A program made the translations under genes and the position numbers. The notes under the pieces are model-generated. The model did not search any database, was not told the origin of the DNA, and worked only from the letters and a program-made list of their open reading frames with translations. A DNA stretch of 53,145 bases, taken from contig MGMS01000002.1 of NCBI GenBank assembly GCA_001796515.1, positions 1 to 53,145 of the forward strand, given 5' to 3'. The stretch is from Chloroflexi bacterium RBG_13_51_36. GTDB lineage: Bacteria > Chloroflexota > Dehalococcoidia > GIF9 > AB-539-J10. This document shows, piece by piece, positions 1 to 8,240 of this stretch. Position 1 is the first letter of the stretch, and the number at the start of each line of letters is the position of its first letter.

Positions 1-139
1 CCATATATGAAGTAGTGCCCACATCAGCCTGGACATATACCAAATACTAGGCTCAAATCATAGTCTGGACAAGTGGAAATCTGTGGTAGCCAGGACTTTA
101 TCCCCTCATAGGCGCCGGTCGCGACAAGGTAAAGGAATG

Positions 140-442
140 CTAAGCGTCCTTTACTTTGACATCCGGAAAAGCAACTTTGAAGGGAACTTCCTTCTTGTAT
201 AGCGAGTGATACAGAGATACGGCTTCGTCTATTTCTAAGGGGGCGATTTTCCCCGTTTCAACTGGCAACAGTGTTTGATATTGGGCGAAGAAATTACCAT
301 TCGGCGTTCTGAATAGGAATGTATTACGGCCGCCTTGCTCACAGCTATAACCGTTCCAGTATGCGTCATGCGCTATTAGCGTGGCTGTATTTGTGCGATA
401 TCGCTTACCTGCGACAACCCAGTCCATGTCTAGTGGTTGCAT
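140..442 (-). CDS. Conserved small hypothetical protein, 100 aa
   Basis: Start chosen at the ATG preceded by GGAGGTGAACCG, a good ribosome-binding site; a longer frame (to 478) has no such site. The protein is soluble, has no signal peptide or membrane segment, and is rich in aromatic residues (KRYRTNTATLIAHDAYW). The pattern of charged and aromatic residues resembles a widespread family of short uncharacterised bacterial proteins, but I cannot assign a function. It stands alone, convergent with nothing visible at the left window edge and divergent from rnpB. A short upstream open frame (447-506) may couple its translation. Confident it is real, not confident about the role. Confidence 0.7.
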   Translation of the reverse strand: MQPLDMDWVVAGKRYRTNTATLIAHDAYWNGYSCEQGGRNTFLFRTPNGNFFAQYQTLLPVETGKIAPLEIDEAVSLYHSLYKKEVPFKVAFPDVKVKDA

Positions 443-446
443 CGGT

Positions 447-506
447 TCACCTCCAGTTATGCTTTTGGCCCAGCCCATAACGGCAGTGCTCGAGCCCCAT
501 CACCAT
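447..506 (-). CDS. Possible 19-residue leader ORF
   Basis: An AGGAGG lies directly before ATG-GTG-ATG, opening a 19-codon frame (MVMGLEHCRYGLGQKHNWR). Its TGA lies four bases before the ATG of the 100-aa gene and inside that gene's ribosome-binding site. A TATAAT on the same strand (520-515) lies just upstream. Such spacing suits translational coupling or a leader peptide, but so short a frame can arise by chance. Confidence 0.3.
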   Translation of the reverse strand: MVMGLEHCRYGLGQKHNWR

Positions 507-670
507 CCTCCTATATTATACCTCAAGAACGCGTTTTGTTGCTGCGCTACAGCTCACTTTCACCCGCTAGCTTCAAATCAAAACTCCGAAGTTGGCGTCA
601 CCTCTGCGTCAGACTGTTGCAGGCTGTGGTTTTGCCGACAAGTACTTGTGCCGTCAGACGATTCATGAAT

Positions 671-699
671 TTGACCTCTCTCCCAGTTAACTATAGAAT
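671..699 (+). promoter_or_regulatory. rnpB promoter
   Basis: TTGACC (671-676), 17-base spacer, TAGAAT (694-699). The predicted start about seven bases downstream falls on 706, exactly the first base of the RNase P P1 helix. Confidence 0.75.
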
Positions 700-705
700 A
701 GATTT

Positions 706-1112
706 GGGCGAGTAAACCGGGTGACCGCCCTGGATTCAATCTGCCCAGGGAGGAAAGTCCGAGCTCCACCGAGCAGGGTGCTGGGTAACACCCAGGAGGG
801 GAGACCCTATGGAAAGTGCCACAGAAACACACCGCCAGCGGCTGGTTTAGCCAGCGCGGGCAAGGGTGAAATGGCGAGGTAAGAGCTCACCAGCAACCAG
901 GAGACTGGTTGGCTGGACAAACCCCATCCGGAGCAAGACCAAATAAGAGGGCCAAACTACCCAGAGTCTTACGGCTCCGGGATAAGTTTAAGGTGCTCGG
1001 CCGAGACCCTCGGGTTGGTCGCTTGACCTTGATGGTAACATCAAGGCTAGATGGATGGTCACCGCTCCGGCATGGTCGGAGTACAGAACTCGGCTTACAG
1101 GTTTACTCGTCC
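706..1112 (+). ncRNA. rnpB: RNase P RNA (bacterial type A)
   Basis: Catalytic RNA of ribonuclease P, which removes 5' leaders from tRNA precursors. The 5' strand GGGCGAGTAAACC (706-718) pairs with GGTTTACTCGTCC (1100-1112) to form P1. Signature segments are present: GAGGAAAGTCCGAGCTCC near the 5' end, ACAGAAAC in the J regions, and the 3' conserved ACAGAACTCGGCTTACAG. Length (about 407 nt) is normal for type A. A sigma70 promoter lies immediately upstream. Open frames across this interval are accidental. Confidence 0.96.
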
Positions 1113-1269
1113 AGAAATTTTCTTCGGGCCGATATGTGGTGAAGGACAAGGATGAGACTCAAGCCTTGACCGAGGGACTATCCAAGGAAAGAACAAGGGT
1201 GAGGACAACAGCCCAGCGGCCATAGACAGGTTTGTTAAATCTGCATCCTGACCATTAGAATGACGATAT

Positions 1270-1497
1270 ATGGATGACGTATCCCCCCAGCTCAGGGATT
1301 TTATTCTTTTTTGCGCCCAGAGGCGGACCCCAGACTGGCCAGCTATTTACGATGAAATGACTAGAGTGGCCGGAGTAAAATTGTTCCGGGGATTGGGCTA
1401 CAAAGACCTGAAGCAGATGGGTCTATCTTTCTCACTGTCTGGCATGGACAAAACCATCCAATTGGTGAAACAAGTCACCTCCCAAAATGGCCAATAG
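1270..1497 (+). CDS. Small hypothetical protein, 75 aa
   Basis: A 75-residue soluble protein with no recognised motif, basic in its second half. It has no strong ribosome-binding site, but the frame ends 37 bases before the start of the phosphodiesterase gene on the same strand, so the two could be cotranscribed. Composition (Leu/Gln/Lys-rich, single Cys, one WPAIYDEM stretch) looks like a folded helical protein rather than random translation. Function unknown; moderately sure it is a gene. Confidence 0.55.
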   Translation: MDDVSPQLRDFILFCAQRRTPDWPAIYDEMTRVAGVKLFRGLGYKDLKQMGLSFSLSGMDKTIQLVKQVTSQNGQ

Positions 1498-1534
1498 GAA
1501 GTGTTTTGCAGTCCTTCACCTCAAGGAGGCTTGT

Positions 1535-1999
1535 ATGCGGATAGCCGTACTTGCTGACACCCATGTAGACAAGCTCGAATACCTCCCTAAGAAGGTAATT
1601 GTTGCCCTCTCCACAGTAGATTTGGTAATCCACGCTGGAGACTTCACCGATGTACAGCTACTCGATGGGTTGAGACAATTAAGGGAGGTGAAGGCAGTCC
1701 AGGGTAATATGGATTCAAGAGAGATAAAGACTGTACTCCCGATCAAGGAAATTGTCGAAATTGAAAACAAGCGAATCGGCATAACACACGGCTCGGGCGG
1801 TCCTTGGGGAATAGAAGAGAGAGTCAGGAGGACCTTTGAATCAGACCGGATTGACATCATCGTCTATGGCCATTCTCACCGCTCCCAAAACAAAGTCATC
1901 AAGGACATCCTCCTTTTCAATCCCGGAAAGGCGACAGACTCTTTTGGCATTCTTACGATTGATGCGGAAGCCCAAGGGGAAATAATCAGCTCTCGATGA
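1535..1999 (+). CDS. Metallophosphoesterase, YfcE/MJ0936 family, 154 aa
   Basis: Hydrolyses phosphodiesters with a two-metal centre. All metal-binding motifs are visible: DTHVD near residue 8, GDFTD, GNMD, THGSG and GHSHR. Length is typical of the YfcE/MJ0936 group of compact calcineurin-like phosphodiesterases, which act on model substrates or cyclic nucleotides; the natural substrate is unknown. Start chosen at the ATG seven bases after AAGGAGG rather than the ATG 48 bases upstream, because the family begins at MRIAVLADTH. Convergent with the MEMO gene, only seven bases apart. Confidence 0.88.
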   Translation: MRIAVLADTHVDKLEYLPKKVIVALSTVDLVIHAGDFTDVQLLDGLRQLREVKAVQGNMDSREIKTVLPIKEIVEIENKRIGITHGSGGPWGIEERVRRTFESDRIDIIVYGHSHRSQNKVIKDILLFNPGKATDSFGILTIDAEAQGEIISSR

Positions 2000-2006
2000 C
2001 AGTCAA

Positions 2007-2840
2007 CTACCGTCTTATCACGATGGAACTGTAGCCTACTACTCGCGACAAATCGCCACTTGTGTCTCCACTGGTGGCATATTTCAACAGACGTGCCTTC
2101 TGGGCTTTCATTTCCTTGGCGGCGACAATGGCTGCAGCCACCGGCCCATAACCACACATAGTACAATTGAGGCTCTCACAGCGCTTATACAACTCTTCCT
2201 CATCAAGTGCAAGTATGGCCTCTATCACAGAGCCATCCGTTTCCATAGCTACACGATGGGGTTCATAGTGTGTGAAATCGCTACTGGCAATAATCACTAT
2301 GTCATTGCCTGCCAGGGAAATAGCTTTGCCCACCATCCGCGCTGTTTCTATGTCTTGAGCCAGCATAGTTATGGGCACAATCTTCACCTTCTTGTAAAGG
2401 TATTGCAGCCAAGGTAATTGCACTTCGATACTGTGCTCATGCATATGGGCTGCCTCGTCTGCTTTGATTACTTCACCCAGAAGCGCTTGGGCGACTTTCT
2501 TGTCTATCCCTACTTCACCTAAGGGCGTGCTCCAGCTAGCGCCCGCCCATAGAGAGACCGAAGGTCCATAGCCAGTGTGGTTGGGACCAAGTATCACTGC
2601 GGTATCAAACACTCCATCCTCAGCAAGTTCCTTATAGGCGTGCGCCGCCACTGGTCCCGAGTAATAATAGCCAGCATGTGGTGCAACGATTGCCACAATC
2701 TCCCTCAGTCCTTTGCCATTCACCCGGGGTATGGCTCCAGGTCCGAGCTCATGCTTGTAACACCACTCAATTTGTTCTTCCAATTCCTTGGCAGCGCCAG
2801 CATAAAACATGCCGGCAACAGCAGATTTCCTTATCCTCAT
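2007..2840 (-). CDS. MEMO/AmmeMemoRadiSam system protein B
   Basis: Member of the MEMO1 family, structurally related to non-haem iron dioxygenases. Family motifs are visible: the N-terminal RKSAVAGMFYAG, the metal/active-site histidines in VAPHAGYYYSG, GPNHTG and EHSIEVQLPWLQ, and SDFTHYEP near the middle. The 277-aa length is usual. In many bacteria and archaea it accompanies AMMECR1 and a radical-SAM protein (the AmmeMemoRadiSam triad), but neither partner is in this window. The three clustered Cys in ESLNCTMCGYG near residue 230 are usual for the family. Biochemical role in bacteria is unknown. Confidence 0.88.
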   Translation of the reverse strand: MRIRKSAVAGMFYAGAAKELEEQIEWCYKHELGPGAIPRVNGKGLREIVAIVAPHAGYYYSGPVAAHAYKELAEDGVFDTAVILGPNHTGYGPSVSLWAGASWSTPLGEVGIDKKVAQALLGEVIKADEAAHMHEHSIEVQLPWLQYLYKKVKIVPITMLAQDIETARMVGKAISLAGNDIVIIASSDFTHYEPHRVAMETDGSVIEAILALDEEELYKRCESLNCTMCGYGPVAAAIVAAKEMKAQKARLLKYATSGDTSGDLSRVVGYSSIVIRR

Positions 2841-2869
2841 TGAAATGCCCTCAAAACCAGGATTGCTCT

Positions 2870-3574
2870 TTAGTCTCCTTTCGTCCTCTTCCCGGTCTTT
2901 TTCTCGACCTCCTCGATTTCTGACTCGGCCTGTTCTTTGCTTTCTTCCGCAGGTTTCTCATAGCCCGACTTGGCCTGGTCGCGGAGCCAGCGACGCAGTT
3001 CGTCCAGAGCGGGCGGGAAAATACTGAATACCTCTACATCCGAAGGGAATTGTACTGAATGTCCCTCTCTAATGAATAAAAGGCCAGCCTCATCGTCTTT
3101 GAGCGTCTCGTCTATCTTTCTAGCCATAAACTCATTTCGTTTCTTTATCGCTTCAACGTAGAATTCGGAGACTCTACTCGCCACCTTGTCGCTCATAAAG
3201 CCAAGCGTCAGGCATCTCTGCCAGTCCATGGCTTCTTCAAACAACTCCCTTTCTTCAATTGCCTCAAAGACAGCGCCATTGTCACACTGAGTCTTGGCAA
3301 TTCGATAGCTGCTTGGGTTAAGCCCCTCCACGGCCTTCATTCCATCGACCCCGGATTGAAAGACTGATTCGTGATAGACCCGTATCACCTTTCCAATCTT
3401 TGACGTCAAATTGGTCAGTTGTTCTGCCACTTGCTGCCAATAACGATCACATCTTGCTTTGTATTCATCAGGAGCTCCCTCGCCAGAATATACAATAGGG
3501 ACAAGATAAAGCTTCTTCCCATGCTTGAAGTGCTTAACTTCAAGCCTCTCTATTTTGCCTAACTGCTCTGACAC
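2870..3574 (-). CDS. Conserved hypothetical protein, 234 aa
   Basis: Soluble protein of 234 residues with a strongly charged C-terminal tail from about residue 205 (Glu/Lys-rich, probably disordered). The middle holds a hydrophobic motif (LLFIREGHSVQFP followed by FSIFPPALDELRRW) that looks like a folded core. No membrane segments and no catalytic motif I recognise. It lies in a leftward run between the MEMO gene and a Cys-rich small protein. Function not assigned. Confidence 0.7.
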   Translation of the reverse strand: MSEQLGKIERLEVKHFKHGKKLYLVPIVYSGEGAPDEYKARCDRYWQQVAEQLTNLTSKIGKVIRVYHESVFQSGVDGMKAVEGLNPSSYRIAKTQCDNGAVFEAIEERELFEEAMDWQRCLTLGFMSDKVASRVSEFYVEAIKKRNEFMARKIDETLKDDEAGLLFIREGHSVQFPSDVEVFSIFPPALDELRRWLRDQAKSGYEKPAEESKEQAESEIEEVEKKTGKRTKGD

Positions 3575-3673
3575 GGATATTCAGCCCACAGAAAAGACGC
3601 CTTCAAAGCCCCGCGAGACTCTATATCGAGATCAGCCCAACCACGAAAGAACAGCACAGACTTTTCATAAGTA

Positions 3674-3994
3674 CTAATGCTCACCTTCTTGCTCTTCTTT
3701 TCCCCAGTTCTGCATCAGCTTCTTGATTCTCTGAGCAAGTCTGGGATCTTCCTTGAGCCGCTGAGTAAATACAGGGCAGCTCTGAAGAACCATCTCCTGA
3801 CTCATGGAGGCCACGCTTTCCATGATCTGGTCTAGTTCACCTTTGGCTTGCTCAGGCAAATTTGCCCCCTGCATCGCTATCCGAAACTGCGCGATATCTT
3901 CAATGCTAACTTGAACTGGAGTCAGGCAGTTCTTATACCAAGGACATTCCTTACACTTGATGAGCGCCGTCACTTCATCTAGAATATCACCCAT
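3674..3994 (-). CDS. Small Cys-motif protein, 106 aa
   Basis: Start supported by AGGAGG ten bases upstream of the ATG. Contains [10 protein letters not shown] near residues 14-23 and a further Cys near residue 74 (QSCPVF), a possible metal or Fe-S ligand set; the rest is predicted helical with many Gln/Glu. No recognised family name. It is divergent from the rplJ operon and first in a leftward run with the 234-aa protein. Confidence 0.65.
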
Positions 3995-4154
3995 TTCTTG
4001 ATCCTCCTGGTCAACACAATTGTAGCATCTTCCCTTGGTATAGAGGTAATTAGATTGCAGTCACACCGGAAAGAAGACTCGGCATGACGAGAAGTGTATG
4101 GGCAATCATGGCATGCTTCCCACTTCACCCTTGTTTTACTAATCGAATCTCTTG

Positions 4155-4163
4155 TGTTATAAT
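4155..4163 (+). promoter_or_regulatory. Extended -10 promoter of rplJL
   Basis: TGTTATAAT: an exact TATAAT (4158-4163) with the TGn extension. A weak -35 (TTTACT, 4134-4139) lies 18 bases upstream. It initiates just before the L10 leader. Confidence 0.65.
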
Positions 4164-4169
4164 CAATGC

Positions 4170-4230
4170 ACGCCAGTGACAGCAGGTACCCTGGGGGTTT
4201 AAAGAGTTTGCCTGCCCAGGCCTGAGTTAA
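4170..4230 (+). promoter_or_regulatory. Ribosomal protein L10 leader
   Basis: 5' untranslated region of rplJ with the expected layout of the L10(L12)4 autoregulatory leader: CACGCCAGTGACAGCAGG, then a helix CCTGGG (4190-4195) pairing with CCCAGG (4215-4220), then GAGTTAACCC. Free L10-L12 complex binds such leaders and represses the operon. Identification is by position and helix arrangement, not a covariance search. Confidence 0.7.
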
Positions 4231-4262
4231 CCCTGTGTCCACTGGCACAGGGATTTTTTGTT
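4231..4262 (+). terminator. Attenuator-like intrinsic terminator before rplJ
   Basis: CCCTGTG (4231-4237) and CACAGGG (4246-4252) form a perfect 7-bp stem with an 8-base loop, followed by ATTTTTTG. It lies between promoter and rplJ, so it probably works as a transcription attenuator controlled by the L10 leader. Confidence 0.75.
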
Positions 4263-4310
4263 ATAGACTTGCACTCCCATGACGAGAGGAGTCAGAAGAA
4301 GGCAAAGAAT

Positions 4311-4832
4311 ATGTTAAAAGAAAAAAAAGTGCAAATAGTGAGCAATCTGGTGGATGATTTGTCCCGCAGCAATATTATCATCGCTACCAACTATCAAGGC
4401 CTGCTTGCCAAACAAATGGCTGATTTGCGTGATGCTCTGGCGAAAGCAGGTATCGGGTATCATGTGGTCAAGAACACCCTCGTCTACCGCGCCGCTGACC
4501 AGGCAGGCAAGCCACATTTGAGGGATATAGTCGAGGGTCCTGTGGCTCTGGCCTTCGGATATGATGATGCAGTTAATACAGTCAAGACTCTTAACCAACA
4601 TGTCAAATCCTCGGCATTGTCTCTGCAGATTAGAGGAGGATTATTAGGAGACCGAATTTTGCTCCCAGAGCAACTGACAATCCTGGCTAGTTTGCCACCT
4701 AGGGAAGTCCTCATCTCCAGATTGCTCGGGCAACTGCAAGCCCCCGTGGTAACTTTACATAACCTTCTCAGCTTTCCCTTGCGGGGGCTTTTGACCGTAT
4801 TACAGAACAGGGCTCAGACCATTGGTAAATAA
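4311..4832 (+). CDS. rplJ: Ribosomal protein L10
   Basis: Stalk base protein of the 50S subunit; binds 23S rRNA and carries the L7/L12 dimers. Recognised from [16 protein letters not shown], the ATNYQGL segment and [11 protein letters not shown], with the C-terminal helical L12-binding region rich in Leu. Start set at the ATG 9 bases after AAGG, giving 173 aa and the usual N-terminus; an upstream TTG would add 14 unlike residues. First gene of the rplJ-rplL operon, 14 bases before rplL, downstream of the L10 leader and hairpin. Confidence 0.95.
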   Translation: MLKEKKVQIVSNLVDDLSRSNIIIATNYQGLLAKQMADLRDALAKAGIGYHVVKNTLVYRAADQAGKPHLRDIVEGPVALAFGYDDAVNTVKTLNQHVKSSALSLQIRGGLLGDRILLPEQLTILASLPPREVLISRLLGQLQAPVVTLHNLLSFPLRGLLTVLQNRAQTIGK

Positions 4833-4846
4833 CGAAGGAGGAAATC

Positions 4847-5362
4847 ATGTCACCAGAAGAAGTCGAGAAAGAAGCCAAGGAAGTTGAGGTAAAGAAAACC
4901 TCCAGGGCAAAGAAGGAAGTCAAGGAAGAGGAGGCAAAGGACGCTCCAACAGCAAAGAAAGAGACCAAAGTCTTGACCAAGGAGCAAATCATTGCTGCCA
5001 TCAAGAGTATGACAGTGCTGGATCTATCTGATCTGGTCAAAACACTCGAGGATGAATTTGGAGTTAGCGCTGCCCCGGTGGCAGTAGCAGCGGCAGCGTC
5101 CCCAACAGCTGCTCCTGGCAAGCCGGCCGAAGCAGCCGCGGCGGAGGAAAAGACGGAATTCACCGTCACCCTGAAGAGCTTTGGCGAGAAGAAGATTGAG
5201 GTTATCAAGGCAGTACGTGAGGTAACCACTCTAGGATTAAAGCAAGCCAAGGACCTGGTAGAAGCTGCTCCACAGGTAGTAAAAGAAGGCATCCCCAAGG
5301 AAGAGGCCGACACAATAAAGCAGAAACTGGAAGCTGCCGGAGCGACCGTAGAGATTAAGTAG
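4847..5362 (+). CDS. rplL: Ribosomal protein L7/L12 with N-terminal extension
   Basis: Flexible stalk protein that recruits translational GTPases. The normal protein starts near residue 42 ([13 protein letters not shown]), followed by the Ala/Pro-rich hinge (about residues 77-100) and the C-terminal domain ([24 protein letters not shown] and the [10 protein letters not shown] helix). Total 171 aa against about 120-130 in the family: residues 1-41 are a Lys/Glu/Ala extension, highly charged and probably disordered. The extension is genuinely translated if GGAGG five bases before the ATG is used. Second gene of the operon after rplJ. Confidence 0.94.
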   Translation: MSPEEVEKEAKEVEVKKTSRAKKEVKEEEAKDAPTAKKETKVLTKEQIIAAIKSMTVLDLSDLVKTLEDEFGVSAAPVAVAAAASPTAAPGKPAEAAAAEEKTEFTVTLKSFGEKKIEVIKAVREVTTLGLKQAKDLVEAAPQVVKEGIPKEEADTIKQKLEAAGATVEIK

Positions 5363-5408
5363 GGTTAACACAAGATTCCCGAATTCTTGAGGGGGGAGGT
5401 GAGGCAAT

Positions 5409-5672
5409 ATGTCTCAGGCCAGTTACCAGGTTATCCTAGGGTTGGGAGGATTTTTCGTCCTCTTGGGTATTATTTTCATTCTCGGGAACAGAAGAGAAAA
5501 GAGGAAATACTACAATTCGATTCTGCTAACCCAAAGAGATATCAAGGAGACCATAACCCACGAACATGAGCGTTTCTGGCTGCAGGCCTGGAAAATAGGA
5601 GGCTGGATTTCGCTTATCGTCGGCATTGTACTGCTGATCATTGGCGGGATTCTGTGGTCTGTTCCACGTTAA
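5409..5672 (+). CDS. Small membrane protein, two TM segments, 87 aa
   Basis: Preceded by GAGGGGGGAGGTGAGGCAAT, a strong ribosome-binding site. Two hydrophobic helices (about residues 7-26 and 62-84) flank a charged loop of about 35 residues containing RREKRK and THEHER. No known family. It lies 46 bases after rplL and could be cotranscribed, and is convergent with the DUF502 gene. Confidence 0.75.
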   Translation: MSQASYQVILGLGGFFVLLGIIFILGNRREKRKYYNSILLTQRDIKETITHEHERFWLQAWKIGGWISLIVGIVLLIIGGILWSVPR

Positions 5673-5703
5673 GCTTCTTCTGGAACAGGAAATGTTTTGC
5701 TGA

Positions 5704-6339
5704 TTAACTCTGAGCACCCAGTTTATCGGTGACCTCCTGAATTGACACTTTGCCGCCAGACAAAACCATTTTCAGCGCGTCATCAACTGATATATTAGTC
5801 CGGATAACATCACTTTCCCTTACAATCTCTAAATAGCCAGATGTCGGATTGGGGGATGTCGGTATAAACACGTTGAGCAGCTTTTCACCGGACTCGATTC
5901 GTGATTCATTCGTTACAAAACCTATGGCTCTCATACCCTGTTTGGGGAATTCCACGAGGACCACCTGTAGAAATCCGCCCTCTCGAGGAGTGGCGAACGC
6001 TTCCATGATTTGCTTGATCCCCGTGTAGACATATCGAAACATGGGCACTCTAGCTAGTAGAGATTCCCCGTAACGAATAAGTCTCTTCCCGATAAGGCTA
6101 GTCGCTACGAGTCCGGTCAGGTAGATTAGCAGTACCATAATGCCAAATCCCAGGCCAGGAATAGTGCGCCCCAACAGCGACTGGGCGACAGGCTGGGCTA
6201 TGTTGTCGATATAGTTGAAGAGCCAGACCAGTATCAATATGGCAATAATAATCGGCACGACAACGAGAATCCCTGCGCCGAACTGCGCTCTTAATTTCCT
6301 GCCTACCTGACTCGGAGATATTCTCTTGTTATGCTTCAT
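5704..6339 (-). CDS. DUF502 family membrane protein
   Basis: 211 aa with two N-terminal membrane helices (about residues 19-41 and 63-85) and a soluble C-terminal domain containing the family segments RVPMFRYVYTGIKQI, VVLVEFPKQGMRAIGFVT and FIPTSPNPTSGYLE, which identify DUF502. Start supported by GAGGAGGTCAGGGCA before the ATG. The family is widespread in bacteria and in plants (LIKE COV); its bacterial role is not established. Stands alone between the small membrane gene and comM. Confidence 0.9.
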   Translation of the reverse strand: MKHNKRISPSQVGRKLRAQFGAGILVVVPIIIAILILVWLFNYIDNIAQPVAQSLLGRTIPGLGFGIMVLLIYLTGLVATSLIGKRLIRYGESLLARVPMFRYVYTGIKQIMEAFATPREGGFLQVVLVEFPKQGMRAIGFVTNESRIESGEKLLNVFIPTSPNPTSGYLEIVRESDVIRTNISVDDALKMVLSGGKVSIQEVTDKLGAQS

Positions 6340-6483
6340 TGCCCTGACCTCCTCGAAAATACATTCTCAGTGGTAATAATACTAAAAGTATCTTAGTGAA
6401 GAAAAAGACTACTTCGTGCCTCACGGCTTGGTGCTGGCATACGCTGCTTCTGGCTTGGCTCGTATAACCGGCAGGTTTTAGGC

Positions 6484-8004
6484 CTAGATTATTTCCTTAT
6501 GACGGTACTGCAGAGCTTCAGCCATATGATGTGTCTTGATAATATCGCTATTCTCTAAATCGGCAATGGTGCGGGAAAGTTTGAGGATGCGGTGGAAGGC
6601 GCGGCCGGTGAGATGAAGCTGCTTCATGGCGGCGCGGAGCAGGTTCTGGGCCGCTGGTTCGACCGTGCAGAATTCCTTCACTTCCTTGGGCGTCATATCG
6701 GCATTACACTTCAGCTTGGTGGCTCGAAACCGTTCAACCTGTACCTCGTGTGCTGACTTAACTCTCGCCCTGACTTTGTCCGAGCTTTCTCCAATCTTAT
6801 CCTCGGTGAGTTTCTCGTAGTCAATATGTGGAACATCAACGAAGATATCAATACGATCCAGTAATGGGCCGCTTATTCTTTTGTGATAGCGAGAGATTTC
6901 CCCTGACGAGCATTTGCACTCCTTAAATGGATCGCCATAGTATCCACATGGACAGGGATTCATAGCAGCGACCAGCATGAAGCTGGCAGGGAAGGTAACA
7001 CTCCCGTGAGCACGGCTCACGGTAATTGTCCTGTCCTCTATGGGTTGGCGTAGCGATTCCAGCGTGATGTGCCCGAACTCAGGGAATTCGTCCAGGAAAA
7101 GCACCCCGTGGTGTCCCAAGCTTATCTCCCCGGGCCTCGGCCATTGTCCCCCTCCCACCAATCCAGCGTGAGAGATGGTATAGTGAGGGGAGCGAAAAGG
7201 ACGCTCTACCACAACCGGTGTGTCTTGCGGCAGCAACCCACAGACGCTGTAGATCTTAGTTACTTCGATAGCTTCCTCCATCGTCAACAGGGGGAGTATC
7301 GAGGGCAAAGAACGAGCCAGCATAGTCTTGCCGCTACCCGGCGGGCCACACATAAGAATGTTGTGTCTTCCGGCCGCAGCTATCTCCAGAGCTCTTTTGG
7401 CGTGTTCCTGGCCTTTTATGTAACTGAGGTCAAAAGCGTAGCTGGGGCGAAATTCCTGCTCCCAATTTGGCTTGCTATGATACTCGGAGATGACCGCCTC
7501 GCCTTGAAGGTGAACAACCAGCTGCGCCAACGATTCTGCAGGAAATATGTGTATATTGTCTATTAGAGACGCCTCTCTAGCATCGTCATAAGGCACAAAT
7601 ACAGTAGATAAGCCTTTATCACGAGCTAAGGCCACCATGGGTAATATCCCATGAGTATGGCGTAGCTTGCCGTCCAGAGAGAGTTCCCCCAGAAAGATAC
7701 TGTGGGATAGGTCGGTGTTTAACTGTCCTGAGCTAACCAGTATGCCTATGGCCATGGGTAAGTCGTAGGCAGGGCCTTCTTTTTTCAAGTCGGCTGGAGC
7801 AAGGTTGACGGTGATACGTCTGCTAGGGAACTTATAGTAGGAATTCCTTACGGCTGACCTCACCCTTTCCCTAGCTTCCTGAACTGCCTTGTCGGGTAGT
7901 CCCACGATGGTGAAAGAAGGTAAGCCTGGTGACAAATCTACTTCCACTTCCACCACGGCTCCGTCCAGACCCACCACAGCAGCACTCTTTGCCTTCGCTA
8001 ACAT
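6484..8004 (-). CDS. comM: YifB/ComM family Mg-chelatase-like AAA+ ATPase
   Basis: 506 aa. N-terminal Lon-protease-like fold domain (residues 1-170, with the DLSPGLPSFTIVGLP motif), then the AAA+ core: Walker A GPPGSGKTM near residue 220, Walker B VLFLDEFPEF near residue 305, and the Cys cluster CPCGYYGDPFKECKC (about 345-360). The C-terminal Mg-chelatase helical domain ends the protein. In transformable bacteria ComM is a hexameric helicase promoting branch migration of incoming DNA; in others its role is unclear. Start is the ATG 11 bases after AAGGGAG. Monocistronic. Confidence 0.93.
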   Translation of the reverse strand: MLAKAKSAAVVGLDGAVVEVEVDLSPGLPSFTIVGLPDKAVQEARERVRSAVRNSYYKFPSRRITVNLAPADLKKEGPAYDLPMAIGILVSSGQLNTDLSHSIFLGELSLDGKLRHTHGILPMVALARDKGLSTVFVPYDDAREASLIDNIHIFPAESLAQLVVHLQGEAVISEYHSKPNWEQEFRPSYAFDLSYIKGQEHAKRALEIAAAGRHNILMCGPPGSGKTMLARSLPSILPLLTMEEAIEVTKIYSVCGLLPQDTPVVVERPFRSPHYTISHAGLVGGGQWPRPGEISLGHHGVLFLDEFPEFGHITLESLRQPIEDRTITVSRAHGSVTFPASFMLVAAMNPCPCGYYGDPFKECKCSSGEISRYHKRISGPLLDRIDIFVDVPHIDYEKLTEDKIGESSDKVRARVKSAHEVQVERFRATKLKCNADMTPKEVKEFCTVEPAAQNLLRAAMKQLHLTGRAFHRILKLSRTIADLENSDIIKTHHMAEALQYRHKEII

Positions 8005-8240
8005 CTTGACAAGACTCCCTTCGCCTGAATCTGACTCATCCTCTTCCTCTTACGAAATATTCAATCCTTCTCACTAGCTCTCCGTTCTCTTCCCCGGACA
8101 ACATAAGGTTGCTCTCCAGCTGCGGCTCTTGGCAAAGTCTGACTCCCATCGCACTCCCCAAATTTGATTTCATATTATATACTATCTTCCCATCTGCTGC
8201 GGTGTAAAATAGTTGTCGCCTGTTTATGAGGAGTTAATCG

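Noticed and set aside
909-1142. 77-residue plus-strand frame
   Set aside because: It lies inside the RNase P RNA and its residues follow the conserved RNA, not a protein family.
3979-4248. 89-residue minus-strand frame
   Set aside because: It crosses the rplJ promoter and L10 leader on the opposite strand and has no ribosome-binding site.
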